NCBI RefSeq assembly: GCF_002531755.2
Contig: NZ_CP035000.1
Location: 558,001-622,000, forward strand
Source of the DNA: Rhizobium acidisoli
Lineage (GTDB): Bacteria; Pseudomonadota; Alphaproteobacteria; Rhizobiales; Rhizobiaceae
Direction of reading: 5' to 3'
DNA length: 64,000 nucleotides
The translations under genes and the position numbers were made by a program. Positions 37,400-47,372 of this stretch are shown one piece after another (within the stretch, counting starts at the first letter, position 1; each line of letters starts with the position of its first letter). The notes beneath the pieces were generated by a model. The model made no database searches. It saw only the letters and a list, made by a program, of their open reading frames with translations, and was not told where the DNA came from.

Positions 37400-37570
37400 C
37401 TATTTGCCGATGTCCGGCCTCAGGAGCGTCTTGCAAGAAGGTGAGCAGAGGAAACCCGCACGAATGGCGATAGGAATTTCTCCTGGCGCCTGAGGGTTAT
37501 GCGGATAGGAATGCCTGTCGTAAGCCGATGTTCGCGCAACGCGCGCACGAATATTGCCCCGATAGTTCAC
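37400..37570 (-). CDS. Possible very small protein, 56 aa, GTG start
   Basis: GAGGAGG lies 7 bases before a GTG at 37570, and the frame runs without stop to TAG at 37400. The product begins MNYRGNIRARVARTSAYDRH and contains two close cysteines in GFLCSPSCKTLL. It is basic and has no family I recognise. The strong ribosome site is the main evidence; coding bias is not clear. Confidence 0.35.
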   Translation of the reverse strand: MNYRGNIRARVARTSAYDRHSYPHNPQAPGEIPIAIRAGFLCSPSCKTLLRPDIGK

Positions 37571-37883
37571 GACCTATCCTCCTCTGCTTGCATATTTTTT
37601 TGTGATTTAGTGTCGTTCACGTTGAGAGTGCTTTGAAACTGCATTGCACTGGCAAGTGAGTATTTGGGCTTTCCAACCGTCCTTCGGAACTAACCCGTGC
37701 TCATTTAAATACCGGAACAGGACGCAATTGTCGTTATCGCCGCATCCCGAAAATTATCGGTCCGTCCATTTCTGCTCGCATAGGAATATGATAAGTAGCT
37801 TATGCACGTAGGACTTCGGTCGATTCGGTCTATCGGATGGGCTGCGGGGACGTTTCAGCCGGCTTATGCGCTGGAGAAATTTG
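37571..37883. other. AT-richer regulatory region before the AraC-type gene
   Basis: The stretch is visibly lower in GC than its neighbours (CATATTTTTTTGTGATTTAG, CTCATTTAAATACCGG) and has no supportable gene. It presumably contains the promoters of the AraC-type gene and of the possible small gene at 37400. I see no clear operator dyad. Confidence 0.5.
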
Positions 37884-39023
37884 ATGGTTACGGAGTCTGG
37901 GGATGACCCCGCTGCCGGGAAGGAATGGCCGGCCCACCTGGAGCGGCGGCGCTGGCCGCGCGAACCGTCCCCGGAGAAAGAACATCGGGCGGACGCTCCG
38001 CCTGCATTGGTGCCCTTGCGATTTTCGACGCGAGACCTGCCGCCGAAAGAACAATTCCAGTCCTGGCGATCACATATGGCGCCGCTTGTGGATGTTCATC
38101 TGCCGAACGGACAATCTGAGGACGACGGTTTTCTCGCGGAACAGACCGGCTGGCATCTCGGCGATATCCTCATCGTCCAGCAGCGCGTGCAGGCATGCAG
38201 CTATATTCGCGATCAGGCCATGCTGCGGTCGAGCCCGATCGACCACTGGAACGTCGGCGTACTTCGCAGCGGCCGGGCCTGGACCGAGGCCAATCGCCAT
38301 GTCACGGAGACCGGCCCGGGTGAGATATTTTTCAGGTCTCTCGGTTATCCCTACCGTGGGCGGATGACCGATTCAGCCGCGGTGCTCGTCTTCCTGCCCT
38401 ATGAAATGTTGACCCGTGATGCGCCTCTTCTACAGAACGCCCACAACATCGCCCTCTCCGGTAGCCTCGCCGAATTGCTCGTCAGCTATATCGACGGCCT
38501 GGAAGCGAACCTCAGCAATTTGACGGTGGAGGAGGCCCCGCGGATCATACGGACGATCGGCGATATGGTCGTTGCATGCGCTGCATCGTCCGCAAGTTTG
38601 GATCGCGGTCAGGAACAGACCAATATGGGGCTGATGGAGCGGGCGCATCGCTATATTCACCTCAATCTTCATTCCGATAGCTTGACGCCTGACGTCATGT
38701 GCCGTGCGCTTGGTATTTCGCGGACGCGACTCTACCAATTGTTCGAAACGAGCGGGGGCGTCTTCAACTACATTCGCAAACGTCGATTGCTGCAGGCATA
38801 TGCGGATCTTACCAACCCGACCGACAACAGGCCGATCTCGGAGATTGCCGAGGCGGCCGGCTTCGACGTTGCAGCCAATTTTACGCGCGCGTTCAGCCAT
38901 GAATTCGGTCTCAGCCCACGTGAGGTCAGAAAGACCACAACCGAGCACCCAGCCATCCCCGCAACACGTTCCATGCGGCGTTTTGGGACAACGATCGGCG
39001 ATTGGCTAGCGCTCGCACGTTGA
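37884..39023 (+). CDS. AraC-family transcriptional regulator
   Basis: 379 residues. The N-terminal two thirds resemble the AraC_binding_2 type (STRDLPPKEQFQSWRSHMAP, PGEIFFRSLGYPYRGRMTDS); the C-terminal double helix-turn-helix is SDSLTPDVMCRALGISRTRL and RPISEIAEAAGFDVAANFTR with FSHEFGLSPREVRK. The ATG at 37884 has GGAG 7 bases before it and is preferred to the one at 37866. No adjacent target gene is obvious; the downstream genes are on the opposite strand. Confidence 0.87.
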   Translation: MVTESGDDPAAGKEWPAHLERRRWPREPSPEKEHRADAPPALVPLRFSTRDLPPKEQFQSWRSHMAPLVDVHLPNGQSEDDGFLAEQTGWHLGDILIVQQRVQACSYIRDQAMLRSSPIDHWNVGVLRSGRAWTEANRHVTETGPGEIFFRSLGYPYRGRMTDSAAVLVFLPYEMLTRDAPLLQNAHNIALSGSLAELLVSYIDGLEANLSNLTVEEAPRIIRTIGDMVVACAASSASLDRGQEQTNMGLMERAHRYIHLNLHSDSLTPDVMCRALGISRTRLYQLFETSGGVFNYIRKRRLLQAYADLTNPTDNRPISEIAEAAGFDVAANFTRAFSHEFGLSPREVRKTTTEHPAIPATRSMRRFGTTIGDWLALAR

Positions 39024-39057
39024 TGCGGTGGGCTAAACTTTCCACAGTCGAACGTTG

Positions 39058-41349
39058 TCATTGCACATAGACCGGTACCGTCGCGGAGGTTTCGTCGCGG
39101 TAGGGAAGGCGGATTTGGAAGCGGTGCTCTCCGCTCTGGATCGGCCAAAAGACGGGTCGGTCGGGGTCGGTGACGGCGAAGGGCTGGCCGTCGACATACC
39201 AGACGATTTGCGGCACATGCGGGTGGACATCGGCCTTCAGAGGCAGCCGGTCCAATGCGGCCGGCTGTTCCGGATTGCGCCAGATCTGACTGTTGCGCGC
39301 CGGCGTCGATATGGCGAGATGGATCTTGGGATTGGACGCGTCGGCACCGGCGAGCGAATAGCTCTCACTCCGCCCCGTTGCTGCACTGATCGGCAAAGAG
39401 TTCGGGCTGGCGTCCGAATGAGGCGATAGCGCAGCCGCCTTCGGCATCTCATCGGGCTTCAGCCATTCCACCAGCGTCTGGCTGCAGCTATTGTCATTCG
39501 TCTGCCCGTTGACGACGCACACCTCCATCGGTTTGCGGTCCGGCGGCGTCGGAAAACGCGCATCGGCGATATCTCCAGGCTTGTTGCCGTGTACCCGGTC
39601 GATAACGGCGTGCACAAGGCGGGCGGCGGTGCCGGCGCCGGTCATCCGGCTCATGGTGCCGTCATCGCCCCGCCCGATCCAGACGCCGACGATGACCTTC
39701 TCCGAATAGGCCACGGCCCAGGCATCCCGGTAACCTTGGGAGGTGCCGGTCTTGATGGCGACGGGGAATGGATATTCGAGCGTGCCGTAGCGGTGGAAGC
39801 TCGGAAGCCGCGCCTGCGGATCGGAGAGGAATGATGTAATCAACCGGGCCGTATCGAGGGAAATGACCCGCACGGATTGCTGCTGCGGCTGTTCGCGCGC
39901 CCAGCGCAGATCCTGCAATTGGCCGTCGTTGGCGAGCGCGCCATAGGCCCGCATCAGCCTGTCCAGGCGTGTCGGCAGTGAGCCGATCGCCATCGACAGG
40001 CCGAAATAATCGGCGGGAGTTTCGAGGTCATGCAGACCGAGATCACGCAAGAAGCGGAACGTCGTCTCGAGACCGATGCTGCGCAGCAGATTGGTCGCAG
40101 GCACATTGCGCGAATTGGCCAAAGCCTGGCGGGGCAGCATGGGCCCGCGGAATTCGCGGTCCGCGTCGCCGATGCCCGATGCGCCTTCCGGCAGATCGAG
40201 CAGCATGTCGGTCGGCTTCAGCACGCCGCGCTCGAATCCCAGCGCGTAAATGAAGGGTTTGAGCGTCGAGCCGGGCGAGCGCTGTGTCCGCGTATAGTCG
40301 AAGGCGCCGGCATGCCTGCCGTAATAATTGCTCGAACCCACCTGCGCGAGGACCTCGCCGGTTTGCCGCGACACCACCATGACCCCGACTTGCTGCGCGC
40401 CAGCGGAGCGCCAGCCATCAAGATAGTCTCGCGCGAGAGCGGTCACGTCGGCCTGCAGGCCAAGATCGATCGTCGTGTGGATCAGCGGCGCAGCCGCGGA
40501 AACAGGCGTTATCCGGCCGTTCTCGATGAGGTCGTGATAACGCAATATCAGGTGCAGGGCGTCGGGGCGGCGGGGCAGGGCGGGCATCCGCATGTCATCG
40601 ATCTGCCGGTGGGCGATCTCCGCCTCGTCAGCCGGAATGATCTTCTGTTTCGCCAGCGCGTCGAGGATGTGATGACCGCGCTGAACGGCCCGGCGCAAAC
40701 CCTCCGGCCGCAGCGGGTTCATCCGCGTCGGCGATTGCGGGATGGCTGACAGCAGCGCGATCTCGGCCCAGGACAAATCTGCCACCGGCTTGTCGAAATA
40801 AAGCCGCGCCGCATGGGCGATGCCGTGGCTGCCATTGCCGTAAGGCGCCAGCCGCAAATATTGCGCCAGTGTGGCGTCGCGCCCGTAACGCACGGTCAGC
40901 AAGACGCCGGTGCCGGCCTCGAGCATCTTGTGCATGAAAGTGCGCGATTCCGGCTGCTGCATGCGCGCCACTTGCATCGCAATGGTCGAGGCGCCCGAGC
41001 GGCGCTTGACGGACCTGAGATTTTGCCAGGCCGCGCGGCCGACGGCATAGGGATCGACGCCGATATGGTCGTAGAACCGCCTGTCTTCGAGGGCAAGCGT
41101 TGCCTTCACGACGCGATCCGGCAATTGCTCCAGCGGCCAATAGCCGTAATCGATGCGCCCGCCGGCGCCGTCGGCATGGCCGATCTGCGCGAGGAACGCG
41201 CCGCTGCGATCATAAAGGATCGGCGTCGGCGCAGGCGCGATCAGCTGCGCGCGCTGATGGATGAGATAGGCATAGACCAGGGCGCCCGCGGCAAGAACCA
41301 GCGAGGAGAAAAGAACGAGCTTCGATCGGCGGCGTCCCAAGAATGTCAT
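39058..41349 (-). CDS. pbpC: Penicillin-binding protein 1C
   Basis: 763 residues: one N-terminal membrane anchor, a GT51 peptidoglycan glycosyltransferase domain with TLALEDRRFYDHIGVD (catalytic Glu) and SGASTIAMQVARM, a transpeptidase domain with RSPGSTLKPFIY (Ser-x-x-Lys), NSRNVPATNLL (SxN-type) and AIKTGTSQGYRDAW (KTG), and the C-terminal PBP1C beta domain (WYVDGQPFAVTDPDRPVFWP). It builds and cross-links cell wall in the periplasm. It is the last gene after the alpha-2-macroglobulin gene, the arrangement also known for E. coli yfhM-pbpC. Confidence 0.93.
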   Translation of the reverse strand: MTFLGRRRSKLVLFSSLVLAAGALVYAYLIHQRAQLIAPAPTPILYDRSGAFLAQIGHADGAGGRIDYGYWPLEQLPDRVVKATLALEDRRFYDHIGVDPYAVGRAAWQNLRSVKRRSGASTIAMQVARMQQPESRTFMHKMLEAGTGVLLTVRYGRDATLAQYLRLAPYGNGSHGIAHAARLYFDKPVADLSWAEIALLSAIPQSPTRMNPLRPEGLRRAVQRGHHILDALAKQKIIPADEAEIAHRQIDDMRMPALPRRPDALHLILRYHDLIENGRITPVSAAAPLIHTTIDLGLQADVTALARDYLDGWRSAGAQQVGVMVVSRQTGEVLAQVGSSNYYGRHAGAFDYTRTQRSPGSTLKPFIYALGFERGVLKPTDMLLDLPEGASGIGDADREFRGPMLPRQALANSRNVPATNLLRSIGLETTFRFLRDLGLHDLETPADYFGLSMAIGSLPTRLDRLMRAYGALANDGQLQDLRWAREQPQQQSVRVISLDTARLITSFLSDPQARLPSFHRYGTLEYPFPVAIKTGTSQGYRDAWAVAYSEKVIVGVWIGRGDDGTMSRMTGAGTAARLVHAVIDRVHGNKPGDIADARFPTPPDRKPMEVCVVNGQTNDNSCSQTLVEWLKPDEMPKAAALSPHSDASPNSLPISAATGRSESYSLAGADASNPKIHLAISTPARNSQIWRNPEQPAALDRLPLKADVHPHVPQIVWYVDGQPFAVTDPDRPVFWPIQSGEHRFQIRLPYRDETSATVPVYVQ

Positions 41350-41397
41350 TGCCCGGCCGGCTGGCTCCTTGCCTGAAATCTTCCCTGACTGCGTGGC

Positions 41398-44300
41398 CTA
41401 CTTGGCCACGACGATCTGCACGGCAGCGCTCATTCCCTGCACGCCCTTCTGGTACATGGTTTCGGCAAAGGCCTGCGGCTGCGTATACGAACCTGGGATC
41501 AAGGCGCGCGTCCGATAGGCGAAGGTGTAGTTGCCTTTCGGAAGCCTGTCGGACGCGCAAAACACCTGATCATCACCGTAGGAGACCCAATCGGTCGGCA
41601 GGCTCGGCGCGATTGCCGGTGTAGCCTCGGCCGGAGCAGTGGCGATATTGGGATTGAGCGGATCCAGCCCCGCGGCCAGCGGCAGGGTAAGCGCCACATG
41701 GGTCCGATCCTCGGACACGACCAGTTCGACCCGTTCCTCCAGCACATCGCCGACCTTGAGCTGGATCGCACCTTTGGCATCGGGGATCAGCTTCTCCAGC
41801 GGCGCATTGCCGGCGGGGACGCGGTAGAGCGTGCGGGTAAGAGCAAAACCCTGGCTCTCTGCTTGCGCGGTGTAGCCGGCTTCGGCGGAGAGATAGGTGG
41901 TCTCCACCAGCGCGAGAGCAGGCGTCGTTCCGGTATTCTGGATGGTAACTGCGCTCGGATCCAGGGTGACCTGTCGCAAGACGGGGGCATTGGCGTCGAG
42001 CGTCAGATTCTGAACATTGCCGCTCTGAGCCAGCGTCAACGGCAAGGGCGTCGTCGGCCTCTGCCAGGCGGCCGCAAGCGCGCGGATCGCAGCCGACGTC
42101 GCATTGGTCGAGCCCCAGCCATCGCCTTTACCGAGCTGCAGCAAGGCGTTTTTCAAGGCGGGATAACGCGGATCCGTTTGCGAGGTCAAAGCCGCCGCGC
42201 GCACCATTTCGGCAAGGCTGCGGGTTTCCGAAGGCAGGATGATCGGGCTGCCTCCGTCCTCGGCTTGGCCGTCATAAACCAGCTGACCGTTGCGAGAGAG
42301 GATGCGCACGCGCGACCACATCGTGTCGGCGAGACCACCGACAAGGCGTTGGTCGGCATCGGGTGCACCAGCTGCCGCCGCCGTCATTCTGGCCACGCTG
42401 ACATTCGGCATCAAGGCGGCCGAGCGGGCAAGTTCGGCCGTATAGGCAGGGTCGAGCCCGCCGCCTTCGGCGAGAGCCGTCAGAGCCTCGACCCGTTCGC
42501 GAACCTCGTCACCGCTGATGAGATGCGGATAATCCGAGCGCAGCGACAGTTTCAGCACGCTCGCAAGGCGATCCGTCAAAGCCTTGTCGGTGGGTTCTCC
42601 CGCTTTATCGGCCGCGACCAGGAAAGAATAGGCCCAGGCCGTCAGCGAGACATTGCCCTTGCTGTGCGGCCAGAAGCCGACAAGGCCATCGGCATCGACC
42701 GCTTGGCCGATTGCCAGCACGGTGTTGTGCACATCGCCGTCTATGCGCTTCTCAAGCTTCACCGCTGCCAGGATGGGAGCGAAACTCTTGAAGGCGACGC
42801 CGGAGGAGGCCAGCGATATCCGCTGCTCAGTGGAACCGTAGGGAGATTCCACCAAAGTGTTGAGGCCGGCGACAAGCTTCACCAATGCCGGATCGGAGGT
42901 CAGCGTCATCGCACGCTGAAACGATCCGGGACGCACGTCTTCCTCCGTCGCCGGCAGCGTTTTCGAGCCGCCCGCCGGGATTTCGACGATCTCGTAATGC
43001 TTGGTCGGGATGCGGTCTGGTTTCAACGGCAGCGTGATTTCCACGGCGTCGCTGGCGTGGTCGGCCAGGCGCTCGACCCCGAAACGCAGCCGCACGTCCT
43101 CCTTGCCGGGTTTTGGCTCGGGCACCTCGGCGAGAATGCCGATGTGAGCCGGCTTGTTCTCTTCCCAGGCGAAGGAAAGATCCTTGCTGCCCTCCAGCGT
43201 CAATCCGTCGGAAGCAATGGATGCAGCACCGGCGCCACCACCGCCCTCGACGACACGGGCAATGACGCCGGCCTCGAATTGGTCGCCATAACGCAGGAAG
43301 CGGGGCAGGGCGGGTTGAGCGACGATTTCCTGCCGGATCAGCATTTCGCCGGTGCCGTATCCGAAGCGGTCGGGACCGCTGACGGCCTTGGCGCGCAGCT
43401 TGAAGACGGTCAGCGAGTCCGGTAGCTTCACCTTGATCTTGGCAATGCCGTCCGGGCCGACCTTCACGTCCGGAAGATAGATCGGCACCGGCGTGAAATT
43501 CTTGCGGACGGAGATATTGTTGTCCGTGCCCCATTCCTCCCGCTCGTCGCCGCCCGGCACCTCGTCCAGAGGAATGATGCCGAAGGCCATATTGCGGGTG
43601 TCGCGCAGCGCCATGGTGGATCGGCGCTTGACGATAAAATTCGGCAGCGGATCCAGCGGCTGTTCTGTTGCGAGCGACAGCACGGCCTGGTCGATCATCC
43701 AGAAGGTGGCCTCGCCGGCGATCGGCTGCCCGGTATCGTCGGCGAGATGCAGCGTGACCTCCACTTCATCGCCGGGGCGGGCCTTCTTCGGGTAATCCAA
43801 GGTAACCGCGACGGTGTTCTTCACCGGTTTGACCGTCACCGTCTTCGTCGCGGCGATCGTGACAGGCTTTCCCTGGTCGAAGGGCGCGTTCGGCGAGGGG
43901 ATGCGGGTCTCCAGCCGGCCGCGCATGATGAGGAAGTGCACGGGAATATCGGGCGTATATTCCTTGCGGACCGGCACCGCATAGTGGCCGTATCCATCTG
44001 TGATATCGACCCAATCATAGTGGAACGTTCCCTCGGGCTCTTCGACGACGGCCAGCGCACGGGCCGTCTGGAAGGGCGATTGGATCAGCAGATTGGCGGT
44101 TTCTCCGGGGATGTAGCTGTCCTTATCAGTGGTCACGACCGCGGTGCGGGCGGGCGGCTGCGCCCAGGTGACCGGTGTAGTGCCGCCGACGAAGAAGTCG
44201 ACGCTCACCTGCTGCCGGCGGCCGATCCGGTCGCTGGCCTCGAGTTGAACGACGTAGACGCCCGCGTCCTTTGCCTCGAGCGCCAGGGTCTGGATTTCGC

Positions 44301-47300
44301 TGGTGCTGGTAATCTTGCGCTCCAGAACGGTCTCGTCCATGACCTGCGTGACGTATTTCGCCGAACCCTGGCTGAAGTCGCTCGCCTGCAGCGTCGACGT
44401 CCAGTTGCGATGGATCAGGCGCGCCGTCATCTCCAGCCCGGCGACGGGATCGCCATTGCCGTCGACAGCCAGGATCTCAGGCTCGATGGCGCCGGGCGTC
44501 GGCACGTAGCGCGGCACCTTCAAGCCAAGCACGAAGGGCGGAACGGCGTTGACGGTGGTGATGCTGCGCACCTGCAGATCGTCGTCGCCGGTCACGGTCG
44601 CCTCGACCATATAGCGGCGGGGTTGCGCCGTCGGCTCGATCGTCGTGTCGAAGCTGATGCGCGAGGCGCCTCCGGCATCGGTACTGCCGTCTCGTTCCAG
44701 CGCGGGCGAGGATTTGAACTCGTTGCCGCCGGAGTAACGGGAATCCGTCGAAAAAAGGAAGCCTTCGTGGCCAGGCGGCGTCCAATTATAGGGATACTGC
44801 ACGGCGCGCCAGCGGATGGGACGATCCGCCAGCAGCCCGCCGGCGAAATAGCGCGCGATCAGGTCAACGTTGAAGGAGGAATCGAGCGGCACGGTCTGCG
44901 GATTGTTGAGCACGACTTCGAAAGTCGGCAGGCGATAGGCCTCCTTCTTGAAGGAGATGCTGCCGCATTGGACCGTATTGTCGGCCGGGCTCGCGGCGCT
45001 GCTGTCGCTCTCGGCGGTCTCCGCAGTGTCGGCCTGGCTGTCGCCTGGCTGCGCCTCATCGGTCGTGTTGTCATTCGCCTGGCCGTCGGCATTCCCGTCC
45101 TCACCGGATGTCTGCGCCGGTTGAGACTGGTCCGTAGCCCCCGCCGTGTCGCCCGGCTCGAAATGAACTTCGTAATCGCCGGTTGCCGGCGTCTCAGCGT
45201 CGAATTTGTGGTAAAAGCCGCCGAATGCGTCCAGCCGCACCGGTACGCGCCACTCCTGTTTGTCAGGGCCGGTGATGACGATCTGGCCGCCTTGCGCAGG
45301 CAGCGTCAGGTGCCCGCCGAGGTAGCTTCGGACATATCCCTTGATATGCACCGGCTCCTCCGGTCGATAGATCGGCCGCTCGGTGAAGACGTGGCAGAGG
45401 GTGCGGCTCTGCTCGGTGCGGCTTTCCGTGGGATTGGTCGTCCAATCCAGCCAGGCCGCCGAGGGTTTGGTCCAGTTGTCCTCAGCATATTGGGCCGGGG
45501 CATGATCGGGGTCGACGACCAGAGTATCCAGCCCCTTAGTTACGATGACGCGCCGGATCTTCGCGTCGGCGCGCTTCTGCAGCTCCCAGGAATAGAAGCC
45601 CTGCGCGTCTGTCGTGCCTGTCGCGAGCGTGACGAATTTGCCGTCGCGCAAACCGTCGAGGCGAATTTGCGCGCCATCCATCGGCTTGCCGCTGGCAAGC
45701 GAGGTGACGGCAAAGCGGACCCGGTCCGGTTCCTCCACCGCGCTCAAGGTCAGGTCGGTGACCTGCACACGAAGCCAATGGCGGGTTTGATTGTCTACGG
45801 CGCGCAGGCCGACGAGATAGGTGCCGGGCTGGTCGGCGCCGGCAATCCGGGCAAAAAGCGATTTCAAATCCAGGCCGAATTTGGTGTCGACGCCGCCCTT
45901 GTGAATCGGCAGGTCGACGAACTCGGATATAGCAGGTGATCCGAGCGCCTTGACGCGTGCCTGGATCGCATCGGCTGAAATCTCATCGCCGTCGGCCCAT
46001 TTCTGCGGCTCCTTGCCGGGCAGCGGCGGTGCTTCGTCGTCATCCGTATCGAGGCCGGATTGCGGGAAAGGCCAAAAATCGCGCGACAGCGGATCGATCG
46101 CGTGGATGCGCACATCGGCCCTGTCATAACCGCGCCCGCGCAACGGCACGAGCTGCGGGCCAAAACGCTCGACCACACCCTGCGACGCATCCCAGATAAG
46201 CGAGGACTGTTCCGGCGCGAAGGCGAATTTCCGGCCGAAGCCGTCAGCCAGCGGTCTGCCGCGGTCATCCGTCAAGGCGCCGGCAGAGACATCGAGCGTG
46301 TAGACCTTGTCGGTGAGAAAGCGGCCATTGATATAAAGACGCCCATCGCTTGCTTCCGCCGTCAGATCGTCCACCGGCGGAGAAATGCGCAAGGCGTCCC
46401 GGACCGAGAACTGTTCCCCGGCCACCGGATTGCTCGAAAACCGGAAGATCAGGCCGCGACCCTGGCGAGCGGCCGGCGCTGCATCGGCATTGTCGACGGC
46501 GTTGCCATCATCATCGACCGCGGCGCTGTCATCGCTGACTGTGGCGTTGGAGGTGCAGCGCATAATGCCATCGCTCGTGCTGGCGTCGAAGCCCCGCCCG
46601 CAATCGGAACTGGTCATGGTGAAGGGCACGGCGGTGCGCACGCGCAATTCAAAGGTCTGATCGCTGAAATCAGGCGTGTCGGCAAGCTTCAGCCGCAGGA
46701 TGGCGACGCGGCCATCGGGTACGCTCTGATGCAGCTTCACCACGTAGGATTGCTGGTCGCCGCGGCTGTTGCGTTCAAGCGGCTGGATATCGAAATCCTG
46801 CGCCCCCAACATCAGACCGCCTTCGTCGCCAATGCCGGGCGCCGGCCGCAGCTCGATCGACAGCAGGCGGCTCAGCGCCGCGACATCGACGGGTTCGGCA
46901 AAGGTCAAGGTGATCTGGTCAAGCTCGTTGACGGGATCATCGGCTGCAGCCGGGACCGTCGCTACAGGTACCGGCAGCAGCGGTATCAGTTCCGTCTCGC
47001 CGCCGGCACCCTTGTCATGTTCCAGCATCTTGACCTTGACGCGGGCAAGCGGCTGCCACTTGTCGGCGGGCCTGAACTGCAGCGCGCGCGGGCCGACCCA
47101 CTGCCAGGCACCTGGAGCAGCCGGTTCCATCGTCACGAAACGCTCGGGCGAATCTTCCGGGCCGCCGGTTGCCGGGCCGGTATCCGTGGCGAAGAAAATC
47201 GTCACGGGATCATAGGCGCGCAAAAACCTCTCCGGCACGATTTTGACGCCGTCGGCGCGCTGCAGGACATCCAGTGCCGGCGAGGAAGCGCCTTGCTGTG

Positions 47301-47367
47301 CGTGACCGCTTGAGATCAGCGTTGAAGACGCAAGGGCGAGGGCAATGAGAAATGCGATCTTTTTCAT
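41398..47367 (-). CDS. Bacterial alpha-2-macroglobulin lacking the thioester cysteine
   Basis: 1989 residues. Signal peptide MKKIAFLIALALASSTLISS ending GHAQQ, no lipobox. MG domains follow, including HVFTERPIYRPEEPVHIKGY, VTTDKDSYIPGETANLLIQS and the A2M domain YLPDVKVGPDGIAKIKVKLP. In the thioester domain the usual CxEQ reads YGSTEQ (Ser about residue 1512, codon 42832-42834), so no covalent trap can form. Such proteins are thought to inhibit foreign proteases in the periplasm. The ATG at 47367 gives the cleanest signal peptide; a GTG at 47376 overlaps the upstream stop. Confidence 0.9.
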   Translation of the reverse strand: MKKIAFLIALALASSTLISSGHAQQGASSPALDVLQRADGVKIVPERFLRAYDPVTIFFATDTGPATGGPEDSPERFVTMEPAAPGAWQWVGPRALQFRPADKWQPLARVKVKMLEHDKGAGGETELIPLLPVPVATVPAAADDPVNELDQITLTFAEPVDVAALSRLLSIELRPAPGIGDEGGLMLGAQDFDIQPLERNSRGDQQSYVVKLHQSVPDGRVAILRLKLADTPDFSDQTFELRVRTAVPFTMTSSDCGRGFDASTSDGIMRCTSNATVSDDSAAVDDDGNAVDNADAAPAARQGRGLIFRFSSNPVAGEQFSVRDALRISPPVDDLTAEASDGRLYINGRFLTDKVYTLDVSAGALTDDRGRPLADGFGRKFAFAPEQSSLIWDASQGVVERFGPQLVPLRGRGYDRADVRIHAIDPLSRDFWPFPQSGLDTDDDEAPPLPGKEPQKWADGDEISADAIQARVKALGSPAISEFVDLPIHKGGVDTKFGLDLKSLFARIAGADQPGTYLVGLRAVDNQTRHWLRVQVTDLTLSAVEEPDRVRFAVTSLASGKPMDGAQIRLDGLRDGKFVTLATGTTDAQGFYSWELQKRADAKIRRVIVTKGLDTLVVDPDHAPAQYAEDNWTKPSAAWLDWTTNPTESRTEQSRTLCHVFTERPIYRPEEPVHIKGYVRSYLGGHLTLPAQGGQIVITGPDKQEWRVPVRLDAFGGFYHKFDAETPATGDYEVHFEPGDTAGATDQSQPAQTSGEDGNADGQANDNTTDEAQPGDSQADTAETAESDSSAASPADNTVQCGSISFKKEAYRLPTFEVVLNNPQTVPLDSSFNVDLIARYFAGGLLADRPIRWRAVQYPYNWTPPGHEGFLFSTDSRYSGGNEFKSSPALERDGSTDAGGASRISFDTTIEPTAQPRRYMVEATVTGDDDLQVRSITTVNAVPPFVLGLKVPRYVPTPGAIEPEILAVDGNGDPVAGLEMTARLIHRNWTSTLQASDFSQGSAKYVTQVMDETVLERKITSTSEIQTLALEAKDAGVYVVQLEASDRIGRRQQVSVDFFVGGTTPVTWAQPPARTAVVTTDKDSYIPGETANLLIQSPFQTARALAVVEEPEGTFHYDWVDITDGYGHYAVPVRKEYTPDIPVHFLIMRGRLETRIPSPNAPFDQGKPVTIAATKTVTVKPVKNTVAVTLDYPKKARPGDEVEVTLHLADDTGQPIAGEATFWMIDQAVLSLATEQPLDPLPNFIVKRRSTMALRDTRNMAFGIIPLDEVPGGDEREEWGTDNNISVRKNFTPVPIYLPDVKVGPDGIAKIKVKLPDSLTVFKLRAKAVSGPDRFGYGTGEMLIRQEIVAQPALPRFLRYGDQFEAGVIARVVEGGGGAGAASIASDGLTLEGSKDLSFAWEENKPAHIGILAEVPEPKPGKEDVRLRFGVERLADHASDAVEITLPLKPDRIPTKHYEIVEIPAGGSKTLPATEEDVRPGSFQRAMTLTSDPALVKLVAGLNTLVESPYGSTEQRISLASSGVAFKSFAPILAAVKLEKRIDGDVHNTVLAIGQAVDADGLVGFWPHSKGNVSLTAWAYSFLVAADKAGEPTDKALTDRLASVLKLSLRSDYPHLISGDEVRERVEALTALAEGGGLDPAYTAELARSAALMPNVSVARMTAAAAGAPDADQRLVGGLADTMWSRVRILSRNGQLVYDGQAEDGGSPIILPSETRSLAEMVRAAALTSQTDPRYPALKNALLQLGKGDGWGSTNATSAAIRALAAAWQRPTTPLPLTLAQSGNVQNLTLDANAPVLRQVTLDPSAVTIQNTGTTPALALVETTYLSAEAGYTAQAESQGFALTRTLYRVPAGNAPLEKLIPDAKGAIQLKVGDVLEERVELVVSEDRTHVALTLPLAAGLDPLNPNIATAPAEATPAIAPSLPTDWVSYGDDQVFCASDRLPKGNYTFAYRTRALIPGSYTQPQAFAETMYQKGVQGMSAAVQIVVAK

Positions 47368-47372
47368 TGGTT

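Noticed and set aside
43747..45939. 730-codon plus-strand open frame
   Set aside because: It lies fully opposite the alpha-2-macroglobulin gene, is rich in Arg/Gly/His/Asp and has no domain; a GC-rich shadow frame.
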